47,422 nucleotides of DNA, taken from the NCBI GenBank assembly GCA_002402945.1, contig DHGV01000024.1, forward strand, positions 1 through 47,422. The letters run 5' to 3'. Of this stretch, positions 34,138 to 41,905 are shown one piece after another. The number at the start of each line of letters is the position of its first letter. Position 1 is the stretch's first letter. Made by a program: the position numbers and the translations under genes. A model generated the notes under the pieces. It ran no database searches. It worked only from the letters and a program-made list of their open reading frames with translations, and had not been told where the DNA came from. The stretch is from Pelotomaculum sp. UBA4789. GTDB lineage: Bacteria; Bacillota; Desulfotomaculia; Desulfotomaculales; Pelotomaculaceae.

Positions 34138-34232
34138 CCACATAAATTTTCTTTCTGCAGCTAAGTTTCTTGACTCCTAAAAAGGGTCGGGATTTTTTTT
34201 CAACTTTACTAATAGAGAGGGAGAGCAGGAAG

Positions 34233-34865
34233 TTGGAACACCTGAAGGACCTGTTAAAAAAAATAAAGCCGGGGATACAGGGCATAGAAGAATACTTTGT
34301 ATCCGCGGTGCTGCTGCCGATTATCGAAACGGAGGACGGGCTGCACATACTGTTTGAGATCCGTGCTAACCACCTGCGCAGACAGCCCGGTGAAATATGT
34401 TTCCCGGGCGGCGCGGTAGAAAAAGACGAAATCTGTAATCCACAGGAAACAGCAGTCCGCGAAACTATCGAGGAGCTGGGGATTAAGAACAGCGAAATCG
34501 AGCTGCTGGGTTCCCTGAACTGTTTTTTTGCGCCGCCTGGAACGATAATTTATCCTTATGTGGGAGTGATCAAGAGAAAAGAAAGCATCAAGCCAAATCC
34601 AGCCGAGGTCGAGGATTTTTTTCTGGCCCCGGTGGAATACTTCCTGAAGCACCCGCCCACTAAAAGCAGTGTTGAAGTAGCGACACGATATAATGATGAT
34701 TTCCCATTTAACAAGGTTCCACCATTCTACAAAAAAGAATGGAATAAAAGATGGACTTTCCCGGTTTATTTTTACGAGTACAAAGAATATTTTATCTGGG
34801 GGATCACCGCCAGGATGCTGCATTGCTTTATTGCCACTTATTATGATATAAATAATGACGGCTGA
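34233..34865 (+). CDS. Nudix hydrolase, CoA-pyrophosphatase-like
   Basis: A 210 aa Nudix protein. The region 'LRRQPGEICFPGGAVEKDE' followed by 'TAVRETIEELGI' is the Nudix box variant of the NudL/YeaB CoA-diphosphatase group, with R-E-x-x-E-E carrying the metal ligands. These enzymes cleave CoA and similar nucleotide diphosphates, though the exact substrate is unproven here. The chosen start is TTG 34233, with AGGA and GAGGGA just before it. An in-frame TTG at 34170 has no SD. It lies between divIVA and a DUF2889 gene, which is not part of the Bacillus order. Confidence 0.82.
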   Translation: MEHLKDLLKKIKPGIQGIEEYFVSAVLLPIIETEDGLHILFEIRANHLRRQPGEICFPGGAVEKDEICNPQETAVRETIEELGIKNSEIELLGSLNCFFAPPGTIIYPYVGVIKRKESIKPNPAEVEDFFLAPVEYFLKHPPTKSSVEVATRYNDDFPFNKVPPFYKKEWNKRWTFPVYFYEYKEYFIWGITARMLHCFIATYYDINNDG

Positions 34866-34886
34866 CGGTTTGAGGAGGTATAATCT

Positions 34887-35708
34887 GTGGAGCATGTTTT
34901 TCAAAAAAGCTGGTTTTGTTCTGTAACTACTTTGGACGACGGCAGGCTGCTTGCTGAAACCACGCTTATAGGCACAGACATTGAGGCGCTGGGGCGGCTT
35001 GTCATAGAAAGGGATAATTTTATAATCAGGGAGGCGGCCTGGGAGGTAAACCGCTCACCGGAGGGCGCTCTAAACGGGGGCGGGACTATACAGGGACTGC
35101 GGGGAGTGACAGCTTATTTCAATTCCGGCGGAGATCTGAGGCGGGAGGCGGGAGATATTGCCGGCGGCCTGGTCCGGGAAATGCTGGCCGAATGCGTCAG
35201 GGGAATTATCCAGGCGGAAACTTTCCTGTACCGTGAAAGGGGTTACCCGACACCGGAGTCCTACGGGGAGTATTGGGAAAAAGCCTACCTGAACTCCTGC
35301 CGCTATTACAGCCACCTGCACCGCATCTCCCGCAGGTGGTCAGAGTACGTTGGCGGTTATTACACTGCAAAAAAGCTTTATGCCCGCTTCAAGAACTGCT
35401 CCATCCTCAGAATATCCGGAGGCTATGCGGCTTCCGGGATATTCAATGATTCTTTTCATGAAATGGGGATCTGCGTAAAATTGAATGATCAGGGCATGGT
35501 CCTGGACTGCCAGGGTAATTTCCTGCGGGCGCCGGATCCGGTATGCTTTGAAAATGCTGCCCGGCTCGAATCATTGAAGGGCGCTGTCCTTTCCGGCTTT
35601 GACAAAAAAGATGTGATCAAGAAGATTGGCGGGCCATGTGGCTGCGACCACCTGGCCGATCTGGTATACGACATGGCAAAGGGGCTAAGGAAAGCATTGT
35701 ACCCCTAG
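34887..35708 (+). CDS. DUF2889 family protein
   Basis: A 273 aa soluble protein starting at GTG 34887 after GAGGAGG. Recognisable DUF2889-like features are the N-terminal beta-rich part ('TLDDGRLLAETTLIGTDIEA'), the central helical block, and the C-terminal 'IGGPCGCDHLADLVYDMAKG', whose Cys/His residues might bind metal. The family has no known function. Context between a Nudix hydrolase and a DUF167 gene gives little guidance. Confidence 0.7.
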   Translation: MEHVFQKSWFCSVTTLDDGRLLAETTLIGTDIEALGRLVIERDNFIIREAAWEVNRSPEGALNGGGTIQGLRGVTAYFNSGGDLRREAGDIAGGLVREMLAECVRGIIQAETFLYRERGYPTPESYGEYWEKAYLNSCRYYSHLHRISRRWSEYVGGYYTAKKLYARFKNCSILRISGGYAASGIFNDSFHEMGICVKLNDQGMVLDCQGNFLRAPDPVCFENAARLESLKGAVLSGFDKKDVIKKIGGPCGCDHLADLVYDMAKGLRKALYP

Positions 35709-35739
35709 CATTTTCAGGCTGCAAATGGAGGATAATAAG

Positions 35740-36030
35740 TTGCTTCAGATCAGGGAAGAAAACGGCAGTGTTTTTTTTAAGGTAAGGGTTATACCACGGG
35801 CATCCAGGGAGGGTGTTGTGGGACTTTATGAAGATGCCCTTAAAATCAGGCTGACTGCCGCACCTGTTGATGGCAGAGCTAATGATGCCTGCAGGGCTTT
35901 TTTGGCCAAAATAATGTCGGTGCCGCGTTCACAGGTGGAAATATTCTCCGGACATACCAGCCGCAATAAAGTGATCAAGGTTTCAGGCGTAAGCCCCGAA
36001 AAAATTTTAAAAGCTTTGCTGCCACAGTAA
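35740..36030 (+). CDS. DUF167 (YggU) family protein
   Basis: A 96 aa protein of the YggU/DUF167 family. The diagnostic stretches are 'FKVRVIPRASREGVVG', 'LKIRLTAAPVDGRANDAC' and 'VEIFSGHTSRNKVIKV'. TTG 35740 is eight bases after TGGAGG (35726-35731); an ATG at 35725 lies on that SD. The biochemical role is unknown. It is the last gene before the ileS T-box. Confidence 0.92.
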   Translation: MLQIREENGSVFFKVRVIPRASREGVVGLYEDALKIRLTAAPVDGRANDACRAFLAKIMSVPRSQVEIFSGHTSRNKVIKVSGVSPEKILKALLPQ

Positions 36031-36073
36031 TCCTTGCGAAAAAGGTAAATATTTCAGGTTTGCCTTATGCTTG

Positions 36074-36102
36074 TTGACTACCTTTGGGCTTTTTAATATA
36101 AT
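36074..36102 (+). promoter_or_regulatory. Promoter of the ileS T-box transcript
   Basis: TTGACT (36074-36079), a 17-base spacer and TATAAT (36097-36102) form a near-consensus sigma-A promoter. Transcription should begin near 36109. Confidence 0.8.
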
Positions 36103-36108
36103 ATTGCT

Positions 36109-36390
36109 TGTCAGTGTATATTGTGAAAGCCTATGAGCGGGAAGAGTAAGCGGATTTTGTCTTTTTAGAGAGCCTGGGTTTGGTGGGAGCCGGGTACGGA
36201 TATGCCGCTGAAAATCACCCGTCAGGCGCCTGCTGAAATTCATGACGCGAAGACTAAGCTGAGGCCGGTTTGCCGTCGTTATACGGCAGTTTGAGTGGTT
36301 AGCTTCCGGTGCCGTGCATATGGCACTGTGCCGGGCTGGAGTTAGGGTGGTACCGCGGGTTAATCCCGTCCCTTAGGGGACGGGTTTTTT
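36109..36390 (+). ncRNA. T-box leader (isoleucine) controlling ileS
   Basis: The leader senses uncharged tRNA-Ile. It contains GAAGAGTAAG (near 36139) and AGAGAGCC...GGTGGGAGCC typical of stem I, the probable specifier ATC in the context GAAAATCACC (about 36211-36220), the invariant T-box AGGGTGGTACCGCG (36344-36357) and a terminator at 36365-36390 that competes with the antiterminator. Uncharged tRNA-Ile would allow readthrough into ileS. The structure was assigned by eye. It fills most of the 446-base gap 36031-36476. Confidence 0.92.
36365..36390 (+). terminator. T-box regulated terminator of ileS
   Basis: CCCGTCCC (36365-36372), a TTAG loop, GGGACGGG (36377-36384) and T6 (36385-36390) follow the T-box sequence directly. 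Confidence 0.92.
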
Positions 36391-36476
36391 GCATTACTGA
36401 AACCTTCGTAAACGCAATATTGATAGTTGAAAAAGTTTTAATAAACTTATATAAAGATTCAGAGAGGTGTTTGAAA

Positions 36477-39260
36477 ATGGATTACAGCCAAACCTTAAAC
36501 CTACCCAAAACTGATTTCCCTATGAGGGCAAATCTGCCCGAAAGGGAGCTGGAGTTTCTGAATTTCTGGGATGAGATCGAGATATACAGTAAAGTTCAGA
36601 AAAAAAACCGCGGCCGGCAAAAATTCATTCTGCATGACGGCCCCCCATACGCCAACGGCCATATCCACCTGGGGCACGTTTTGAATAAGGTTTTGAAAGA
36701 TATCGTTGTCAAGTATCACTCCATGGCAGGTTTTGACGCGCCGTATGTGCCGGGCTGGGATACCCACGGCCTGCCGATCGAACAGCAGGCGATAAAGGCT
36801 TTCGGCATCAACCGCCACGAAATCGACATTGTGGAGTTCAGAAACAAGTGCAAGGACTTTGCCCTGAAGTTTGTTGACATCCAGCGGGAAGAATTCAAAC
36901 GGCTGGGCGTGCGGGGTGAATGGGACAGGCCGTACCTTACCCTGATGCCGCATTATGAAGCCCGGCAAATCGGTGTTTTCGGCGCAATGGCCAAAAAAGG
37001 TTACATTTACAAGGGGCTGAAGCCGGTTTACTGGTGCGCCACCTGTGAAACGGCTCTGGCCGAGGCGGAAGTCGAGTACGCGGATAAAAAATCGGCTTCC
37101 ATATACGTGCGGTTCCCGGTCAGAGACGGCAGGGGAATCCTTCCCGGGGATAACACTTACCTGGTGATCTGGACTACCACACCGTGGACGCTGCCTGCCA
37201 ACGTGGCCATATCCCTGCATCCCGAGTTTAATTATGTATTGTTCAGGGCTGGGAAAGAAAAATACCTGGTGGCAGAAGAACTAAAAGATAATTTTCTTAA
37301 GAACACCGGTATCGAAAGTGACGAAGTGCTCGGGGAGTTCAAGGGTTCTGAACTGGAGCTGATCGAGTGTGCCCACCCCTTTGTTGACAGGGTGTCGCTT
37401 GTCATCCTGGGTGAACATGTCACGCTTGACCAGGGCACGGGTTGTGTGCACACCGCTCCCGGCCATGGCATGGAAGACTTTGATGTGTGCAAAAAGTATG
37501 TTTTGCCTGTAATATCTCCTGTAAACGGTAAGGGTGTCTTTACTGAAGAAGGAGGTATTTTCGCCGGCCAGTTTTACCTGGATGCCAACAAAAGCGTGCT
37601 GGAGGAGCTGGAACGGCGGGGACATTTGCTAAGTCATACCACAGTCATGCACCAGTACCCGCACTGCTGGCGCTGCAAAAAGCCTGTTTTTTTCCGGGCT
37701 ACCGAGCAGTGGTTCGCCTCAATTGACGGGTTCCGCCAGCCGGCCCTTAATGAGATCCGCACCGTGCGCTGGATTCCCGCCTGGGGTGAAGAACGCATAT
37801 ATAATATGGTGGCCGGCCGGGGTGACTGGTGTATCTCTCGCCAGCGCAGCTGGGGGGTGCCCATACCGATTTTCTACTGCAAAGGTTGCGGCAAAGAATT
37901 GATCAATGATCAAACCATCGTGCACCTGCAAGGTCTTATCAGGCAGTATGGTTCTGATGTCTGGTTTGCCAGGGAAGCTGCAGACCTGATGCCGCAGGGC
38001 CTCAAATGCGGCTGCGGCTGTGCTGAGTTTGACAAAGAAACAGATATCATGGATGTCTGGTTCGATTCCGGCACAAGCCACTTTGGAGTGCTGGACGAGC
38101 CGTCTGTCTGGCCTGACCTGTGCTGGCCGGCGGATCTTTACCTTGAGGGAAGCGACCAGCACCGGGGATGGTTTAACTCCTCGCTGTCCACTTCGGTGGC
38201 CGTGACCGGCAAGGCGCCCTACCGGACGGTGCTGACCCACGGTTTTGTTGTAGACGAGCAGGGCCGCAAACAGTCCAAATCCTTGGGCAACGTGGTGGAT
38301 CCGGCCAAAGTGATCAAGCAGATGGGCGCCGATATCCTGCGCCTCTGGGTCAGTTCTGCTGATTACCGGAGCGACCTGGCGGCTTCGCCCAGTATTTTAA
38401 AACAGACGACCGAAGCCTACCGTAAAATCAGGAATACGTGCCGCTTCCTGCTCGGCAACCTTTATGATTTCGACCCGGCGAAAGACAGGGCTAATGATGA
38501 CCAGCTGCTGGAGATAGACCGCTGGGCCATGATGAGGCTGCAGAAACTGGTGCAAAAGGTAACCGGCTCATACCGGGATTACGAATACCATGTGGTTTAC
38601 CATGCCATTCACGGGTTCTGCACGATAGACATGAGTTCTCTTTACCTGGATATCATTAAAGACCGGCTCTACACCATGCCGGCTGCTTCGAATGAACGCC
38701 GGGCTGCCCAGACAGTGATGTATGAAACCCTTTCAGTCCTTGTCCGTTTGCTCGTACCGGTCCTGTCATTCACAACTGAAGAAATCTGGCGCCATATGCC
38801 AGGGGACAGGGGTGGTTTGGTCAGCGTCCAGCTGGCTGATATGCCGGAGGCGAATGAAAAATATATTGATGATGAACTGGAGCAAAAATGGGAACGCCTC
38901 CTGGCTGTGCGGGGTGAAGTGACCAAAGTCCTGGAGGCAGCGCGGCGGGACAAGGTGATCGGCAACTCCCTGGAGGCTGCAGTTGACCTGTTTGCAGGCA
39001 AAGACCTTTACATTTTCCTTGAAAACTTGATGGTTGACCTGGCTAACGTCTTCATCGTTTCGCAGGTTACCCTGGCCAAACTGGAATATGCCCCGGCAAC
39101 TGCCCAAGGCAGTGATACCATGCCTGAACTGGGGATATTAGTTCGGCCGGCCGGCGGCGAAAAATGTGAACGCTGCTGGATGTATAACGAGGGTGTTGGC
39201 GCTGACGCGGAGCATCAGACACTCTGCCCGCGCTGCGCTGCTGTAATAAAACAGGTTTAG
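36477..39260 (+). CDS. ileS: Isoleucine--tRNA ligase
   Basis: IleRS charges tRNA-Ile. The 927 aa class I synthetase has the HIGH motif as H-L-G-H (residues 64-67, in 'PYANGHIHLGHVLNKVLKD'), an editing domain with 'VIWTTTPWTLPANVA', 'HQYPHCWRCKKPVFFRATEQ', the KMSKS motif as K-Q-S-K-S (598-602) and a C-terminal zinc finger ('CERCWM' ... 'CPRC'). This resembles the eubacterial type with a C-terminal zinc site. ATG 36477 follows GAGAGGTG; the frame stays open back to 36309 through the T-box but that is leader RNA. It is controlled by the upstream Ile T-box. Confidence 0.97.
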   Translation: MDYSQTLNLPKTDFPMRANLPERELEFLNFWDEIEIYSKVQKKNRGRQKFILHDGPPYANGHIHLGHVLNKVLKDIVVKYHSMAGFDAPYVPGWDTHGLPIEQQAIKAFGINRHEIDIVEFRNKCKDFALKFVDIQREEFKRLGVRGEWDRPYLTLMPHYEARQIGVFGAMAKKGYIYKGLKPVYWCATCETALAEAEVEYADKKSASIYVRFPVRDGRGILPGDNTYLVIWTTTPWTLPANVAISLHPEFNYVLFRAGKEKYLVAEELKDNFLKNTGIESDEVLGEFKGSELELIECAHPFVDRVSLVILGEHVTLDQGTGCVHTAPGHGMEDFDVCKKYVLPVISPVNGKGVFTEEGGIFAGQFYLDANKSVLEELERRGHLLSHTTVMHQYPHCWRCKKPVFFRATEQWFASIDGFRQPALNEIRTVRWIPAWGEERIYNMVAGRGDWCISRQRSWGVPIPIFYCKGCGKELINDQTIVHLQGLIRQYGSDVWFAREAADLMPQGLKCGCGCAEFDKETDIMDVWFDSGTSHFGVLDEPSVWPDLCWPADLYLEGSDQHRGWFNSSLSTSVAVTGKAPYRTVLTHGFVVDEQGRKQSKSLGNVVDPAKVIKQMGADILRLWVSSADYRSDLAASPSILKQTTEAYRKIRNTCRFLLGNLYDFDPAKDRANDDQLLEIDRWAMMRLQKLVQKVTGSYRDYEYHVVYHAIHGFCTIDMSSLYLDIIKDRLYTMPAASNERRAAQTVMYETLSVLVRLLVPVLSFTTEEIWRHMPGDRGGLVSVQLADMPEANEKYIDDELEQKWERLLAVRGEVTKVLEAARRDKVIGNSLEAAVDLFAGKDLYIFLENLMVDLANVFIVSQVTLAKLEYAPATAQGSDTMPELGILVRPAGGEKCERCWMYNEGVGADAEHQTLCPRCAAVIKQV

Positions 39261-39310
39261 CATAAATGTTTATCGCTTCCAACAGGTATTTTATGCAGAA
39301 AGGAGAGGAC

Positions 39311-39562
39311 TTGTTACTGGAAATTAAAATACTCAGCTCCGGCTGCCGGCGGAGCAAGGCGCTGGCAAAAGAAGTCTATGATGTGGCAGCCGGTCTTGAC
39401 AGGGAGATCAAGGTTGAAGTGATAGAAAAGATGGATGAAATTTTAGAGTACAATATCCTGAGGATGCCGGGTTTGGTGATTGATGGCAAGCTGATGACGT
39501 CCGGCAAAGTCCCTTCCAAAAGCGAGATCAAAAAGTGGATCCAGGAAATACCTGAGATATAA
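39311..39562 (+). CDS. Thioredoxin-like protein with a CxxS site
   Basis: An 83 aa protein of the small thioredoxin (TM0996/MTH895-like) family. It has the beta-alpha-beta start 'MLLEIKILSSGCRRSKAL' and the cis-proline region 'NILRMPGLVIDGKLMTSGKV'. The usual CxxC is reduced to C12-R-R-S15, leaving one cysteine, so it cannot form the normal intramolecular disulfide. TTG 39311 follows AAGGAGAGG. It lies between ileS and lspA with no obvious partner. The substrate is unknown. Confidence 0.82.
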   Translation: MLLEIKILSSGCRRSKALAKEVYDVAAGLDREIKVEVIEKMDEILEYNILRMPGLVIDGKLMTSGKVPSKSEIKKWIQEIPEI

Positions 39563-39588
39563 ATGACGAAACAACAACGGTGGTATAA

Positions 39589-40044
39589 ATGTTTCTTTCA
39601 ATAATTATAGCTGTTTTATTATTTGATCAGGGTTCCAAAGCTGCTGTTCAGATATTGATGCAGCGGGGCGAGTCGATCGCCGTGGCACCGCCTGTTTTTT
39701 ATCTCACCTATATTGTAAACCCCGGTGCTGCCTTTGGCATACTGCCCAACCAGAGGTTGCTTTTTATCATCACTGGGCTGCTGCTTGCTATCGGGATCCT
39801 GGTTGGGTACAGGATGCTGCCTCCCGGCAGGACAGCCTTAAAAAGCGGTCTGGCTATGGTGCTGGGGGGCGCCCTGGGCAACCTGGCGGACCGGCTGCGG
39901 TACGGTGGGGTTGTGGATTTTTTAGACTTTCGCGTATGGCCGGTGTTCAACCTGGCTGACACGGCAATTTTCATTGGAGCCTGCCTTTTAGCATGGGAGC
40001 TGCTGAAAGACGGCAGTAAATCTGATAAGGGTAGTGAACATTAG
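39589..40044 (+). CDS. lspA: Lipoprotein signal peptidase (signal peptidase II)
   Basis: Membrane aspartyl protease that cleaves signal peptides of prolipoproteins after lipidation. The 151 aa sequence has about four membrane helices and the family motifs 'LLFDQGSKAAVQ', 'YIVNPGAAFGIL', 'GGALGNLADRL' with the first catalytic aspartate, 'GGVVDFLDF' and 'FNLADTAIFIG' with the second. ATG 39589 follows a weak GGTGG. The order ileS-lspA-rluD-pyr is that of Bacillus. Confidence 0.95.
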   Translation: MFLSIIIAVLLFDQGSKAAVQILMQRGESIAVAPPVFYLTYIVNPGAAFGILPNQRLLFIITGLLLAIGILVGYRMLPPGRTALKSGLAMVLGGALGNLADRLRYGGVVDFLDFRVWPVFNLADTAIFIGACLLAWELLKDGSKSDKGSEH

Positions 40045-40046
40045 TA

Positions 40047-40991
40047 TTGTCGGTACATTATTTTGAGGTCAGGGAGGGTGAGGCAGGGAAAAGGATTGAT
40101 GTTTTCCTGGCCGGCGAGGCTGAGGACTATGCCCGCTCGCATATCCAGAAGCTGATCGAAGACGGCTTTGCCTCCGTAAATGGGCTAACAGCTAAAGCAA
40201 GCTATAAGGTTAAAGCGGGTGATATGATCAGGCTGGAGATTCCGGAGCCGGAAGGACTGGAAACAATAGCGGAAAATATCCCTCTCGATATCTACTACGA
40301 GGACAGCGACCTGATTGTTATTAATAAGCCCAGGGGGATGGTCGTCCATCCTGCACCCGGCAATTACACCGGCACTGTCGTTAACGCCCTGCTGTACCAC
40401 TGCGGCGATCTTTCCGGGATCGGCGGAGTGCTGCGGCCGGGTATTGTGCACCGCCTGGACAAGGAAACGTCCGGGTTGATCATGGTGGCAAAAAACGACG
40501 CTGCCCATGTCAGCCTTGCCCGGCAGCTGAAAGACCGCCAGGTTACAAGGATTTACCTGGCGCTCGTACATGGCAGGGTAAAGGAACAGGCTGGTGTGAT
40601 AGATGCGCCCATCGGGCGTGATCCCAAAAACAGGCAGAAGATGGCTGTTGTGCATAAAAATGCTAAGAATGCGATTACAAATTACCATGTTCTCAAGCGC
40701 TTCAAGGGATATACGTACCTGGAGCTAAAACTTGAAACCGGCCGGACCCACCAGATCAGGGTACACCTGTCTTATATCGGCCACCCGGTGGCCGGCGACC
40801 TAAAGTACGGGCCCGCCAGGCCGCATTTTGATCTTAAGGGACAGTTTCTCCATGCAGCGGTCCTGGGGTTTAAACACCCGCGCACAGGTGCCTGTCTTAA
40901 ATTTGAAGCGCCCCTGCCGGCTGAACTGGAAGCAGTCCTGGAAAAATTGATGGCAATTGATGGCAAATTGATACCTGAACAGGCTGAATAA
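40047..40991 (+). CDS. rluD: 23S rRNA pseudouridine synthase, RluD family
   Basis: RluA/RluD-family pseudouridine synthase of 314 aa (Bacillus YlyB equivalent). An S4 RNA-binding domain (about residues 15-75: 'GKRIDVFLAGEAEDYARSHI') precedes the catalytic domain with the signature 'GIVHRLDKETSGLIMVAK', containing the active-site aspartate, and 'LETGRTHQIRVHLSYIGHPV'. TTG 40047 follows lspA by two bases. A 10-base tandem repeat (40946-40965) lies near the 3' end. Confidence 0.93.
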   Translation: MSVHYFEVREGEAGKRIDVFLAGEAEDYARSHIQKLIEDGFASVNGLTAKASYKVKAGDMIRLEIPEPEGLETIAENIPLDIYYEDSDLIVINKPRGMVVHPAPGNYTGTVVNALLYHCGDLSGIGGVLRPGIVHRLDKETSGLIMVAKNDAAHVSLARQLKDRQVTRIYLALVHGRVKEQAGVIDAPIGRDPKNRQKMAVVHKNAKNAITNYHVLKRFKGYTYLELKLETGRTHQIRVHLSYIGHPVAGDLKYGPARPHFDLKGQFLHAAVLGFKHPRTGACLKFEAPLPAELEAVLEKLMAIDGKLIPEQAE

Positions 40992-40995
40992 ATTA

Positions 40996-41024
40996 TTGAC
41001 AGGCACTCTTATTTGCTGTAAAAT
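40996..41024 (+). promoter_or_regulatory. Promoter of the pyr operon
   Basis: TTGACA (40996-41001), a 17-base spacer and TAAAAT (41019-41024), with the expected start near 41031. It lies directly after rluD and just upstream of the PyrR-binding leader. Confidence 0.88.
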
Positions 41025-41044
41025 TTATGAGAATAAAACAGCCT

Positions 41045-41075
41045 TGAAATCGGTCCAGAGAGACCGGTAAGGATA
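41045..41075 (+). promoter_or_regulatory. PyrR-binding RNA element 1 (pyrR leader)
   Basis: The leader contains CGGTCCAGAGAGACCGG followed by TAAGGATAC. CGGTC (41051-41055) pairs with GACCG (41062-41066) around CAGAGA, matching the UCCAGAGAG core of known PyrR binding loops. With UMP or UTP, PyrR should bind here and favour the terminator at 41104-41139. Confidence 0.85.
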
Positions 41076-41103
41076 CATAGATACGGTTATTTTGGCGTGC
41101 TAT

Positions 41104-41139
41104 GCCTGCTTACTGGGATCTCGAGTAAGCAGGCTTTTT
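41104..41139 (+). terminator. PyrR-controlled attenuator terminator 1
   Basis: GCCTGCTTACT (41104-41114) pairs perfectly with AGTAAGCAGGC (41124-41134), followed by T5, upstream of pyrR. Confidence 0.92.
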
Positions 41140-41211
41140 GGTTATCCGGGCCTTTTTGGCAGGCTCTTGGAAGGTTAATGAGCAGTTTTAGAATAGTCTG
41201 GAGGGTTTAAG

Positions 41212-41754
41212 ACGAAGGAAAAGGCGCAAATTCTTGATGAAGACGGGATCCGGCGATCCCTGACCAGGATAGCACACGAAATTATTGAGCGGAACAAAGG
41301 CGTTGAATGCCTGGCCCTGGTCGGCATAAGACGCCGGGGGGTGCCGCTGGCGGAACGACTGGCGGAAAGAATCAGGGAAATTGAGGGGCATAGGGTGCCG
41401 GTAGGTATTTTGGACATCACCCTTTACCGTGATGACCTGTCAACCCTCGCTCACCAGCCGCAGGTGCGCTCTACGGAGATCCCGTTTCCGGTTGTGGGTA
41501 AGATAGTGGTCCTGGTCGATGATGTCATCTATACCGGGCGGACTATCAGGGCTGCCCTGGGCGCGCTGATCGACCTGGGCCGCCCAAAAGTCATCCAGCT
41601 GGCGGTGCTGGTTGACAGGGGCCACCGGGAACTCCCCATCAGGCCTGATTATATTGGCAAGAATGTGCCTACATCAAAAAAAGAAGAAATTTCAGTGCGT
41701 CTGCAGGAAATAGACGGTGAGGAAAGGGTGGTTATCCTTGAACCGTCTGACTGA
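41212..41754 (+). CDS. pyrR: Bifunctional pyr operon regulator/uracil phosphoribosyltransferase PyrR (ACG start)
   Basis: PyrR binds pyr leader RNA in response to UMP/UTP and has uracil phosphoribosyltransferase activity. The frame encodes 180 aa with 'AQILDEDGIRRSLTRIAHEI', 'ALVGIRRRGVPLAERLAERI', 'DITLYRDDLS', the PRPP loop 'VVLVDDVIYTGRTIRAAL' and 'LAVLVDRGHRELPIRPDYIG'. Between an in-frame TAG (41194) and the conserved core there is no ATG, GTG or TTG. The codon aligning with Met1 of Bacillus PyrR is ACG at 41212, six bases after GGAGGG (41200-41205). The first in-frame GTG (41341) would remove about 43 conserved residues. A substitution or sequence error is the alternative. Confidence 0.93.
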   Translation, partial: TKEKAQILDEDGIRRSLTRIAHEIIERNKGVECLALVGIRRRGVPLAERLAERIREIEGHRVPVGILDITLYRDDLSTLAHQPQVRSTEIPFPVVGKIVVLVDDVIYTGRTIRAALGALIDLGRPKVIQLAVLVDRGHRELPIRPDYIGKNVPTSKKEEISVRLQEIDGEERVVILEPSD

Positions 41755-41796
41755 ACAGACACTGTTAAACAGACGTCGGATCCACCTTTAATATTC

Positions 41797-41818
41797 GGTC
41801 CCGTGAGGCCGGAAAGGG
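41797..41818 (+). promoter_or_regulatory. PyrR-binding RNA element 2 (pyrR-pyrB intergenic)
   Basis: CGGTCCCGTGAGGCCGGAAAG between pyrR and pyrB fits the PyrR loop pattern (GUCC...GAGGCC-GG-AAGG). Downstream, GGAAAGGG and CCCTTTC can pair as an alternative to the terminator. Confidence 0.72.
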
Positions 41819-41843
41819 GGGCCCAGCCGGTTTCCCTTTCAGA

Positions 41844-41884
41844 CCTCAGTCCGGAGTTAAGCAGCCGGACGGAGGTTTTATTTT
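41844..41884 (+). terminator. PyrR-controlled attenuator terminator 2
   Basis: CCTCAGTCCGG (41844-41854) pairs with CCGGACGGAGG (41865-41875) with one mismatch and is followed by TTTTATTTTA, 22 bases before pyrB. Confidence 0.85.
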
Positions 41885-41905
41885 ATATACGCAGGGGGGA
41901 AATTA

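Noticed and set aside
36309..36476. Open frame extending ileS upstream by 56 codons
   Set aside because: This stretch is the T-box 3' half and terminator; the SD and family N-terminus put the start at 36477.
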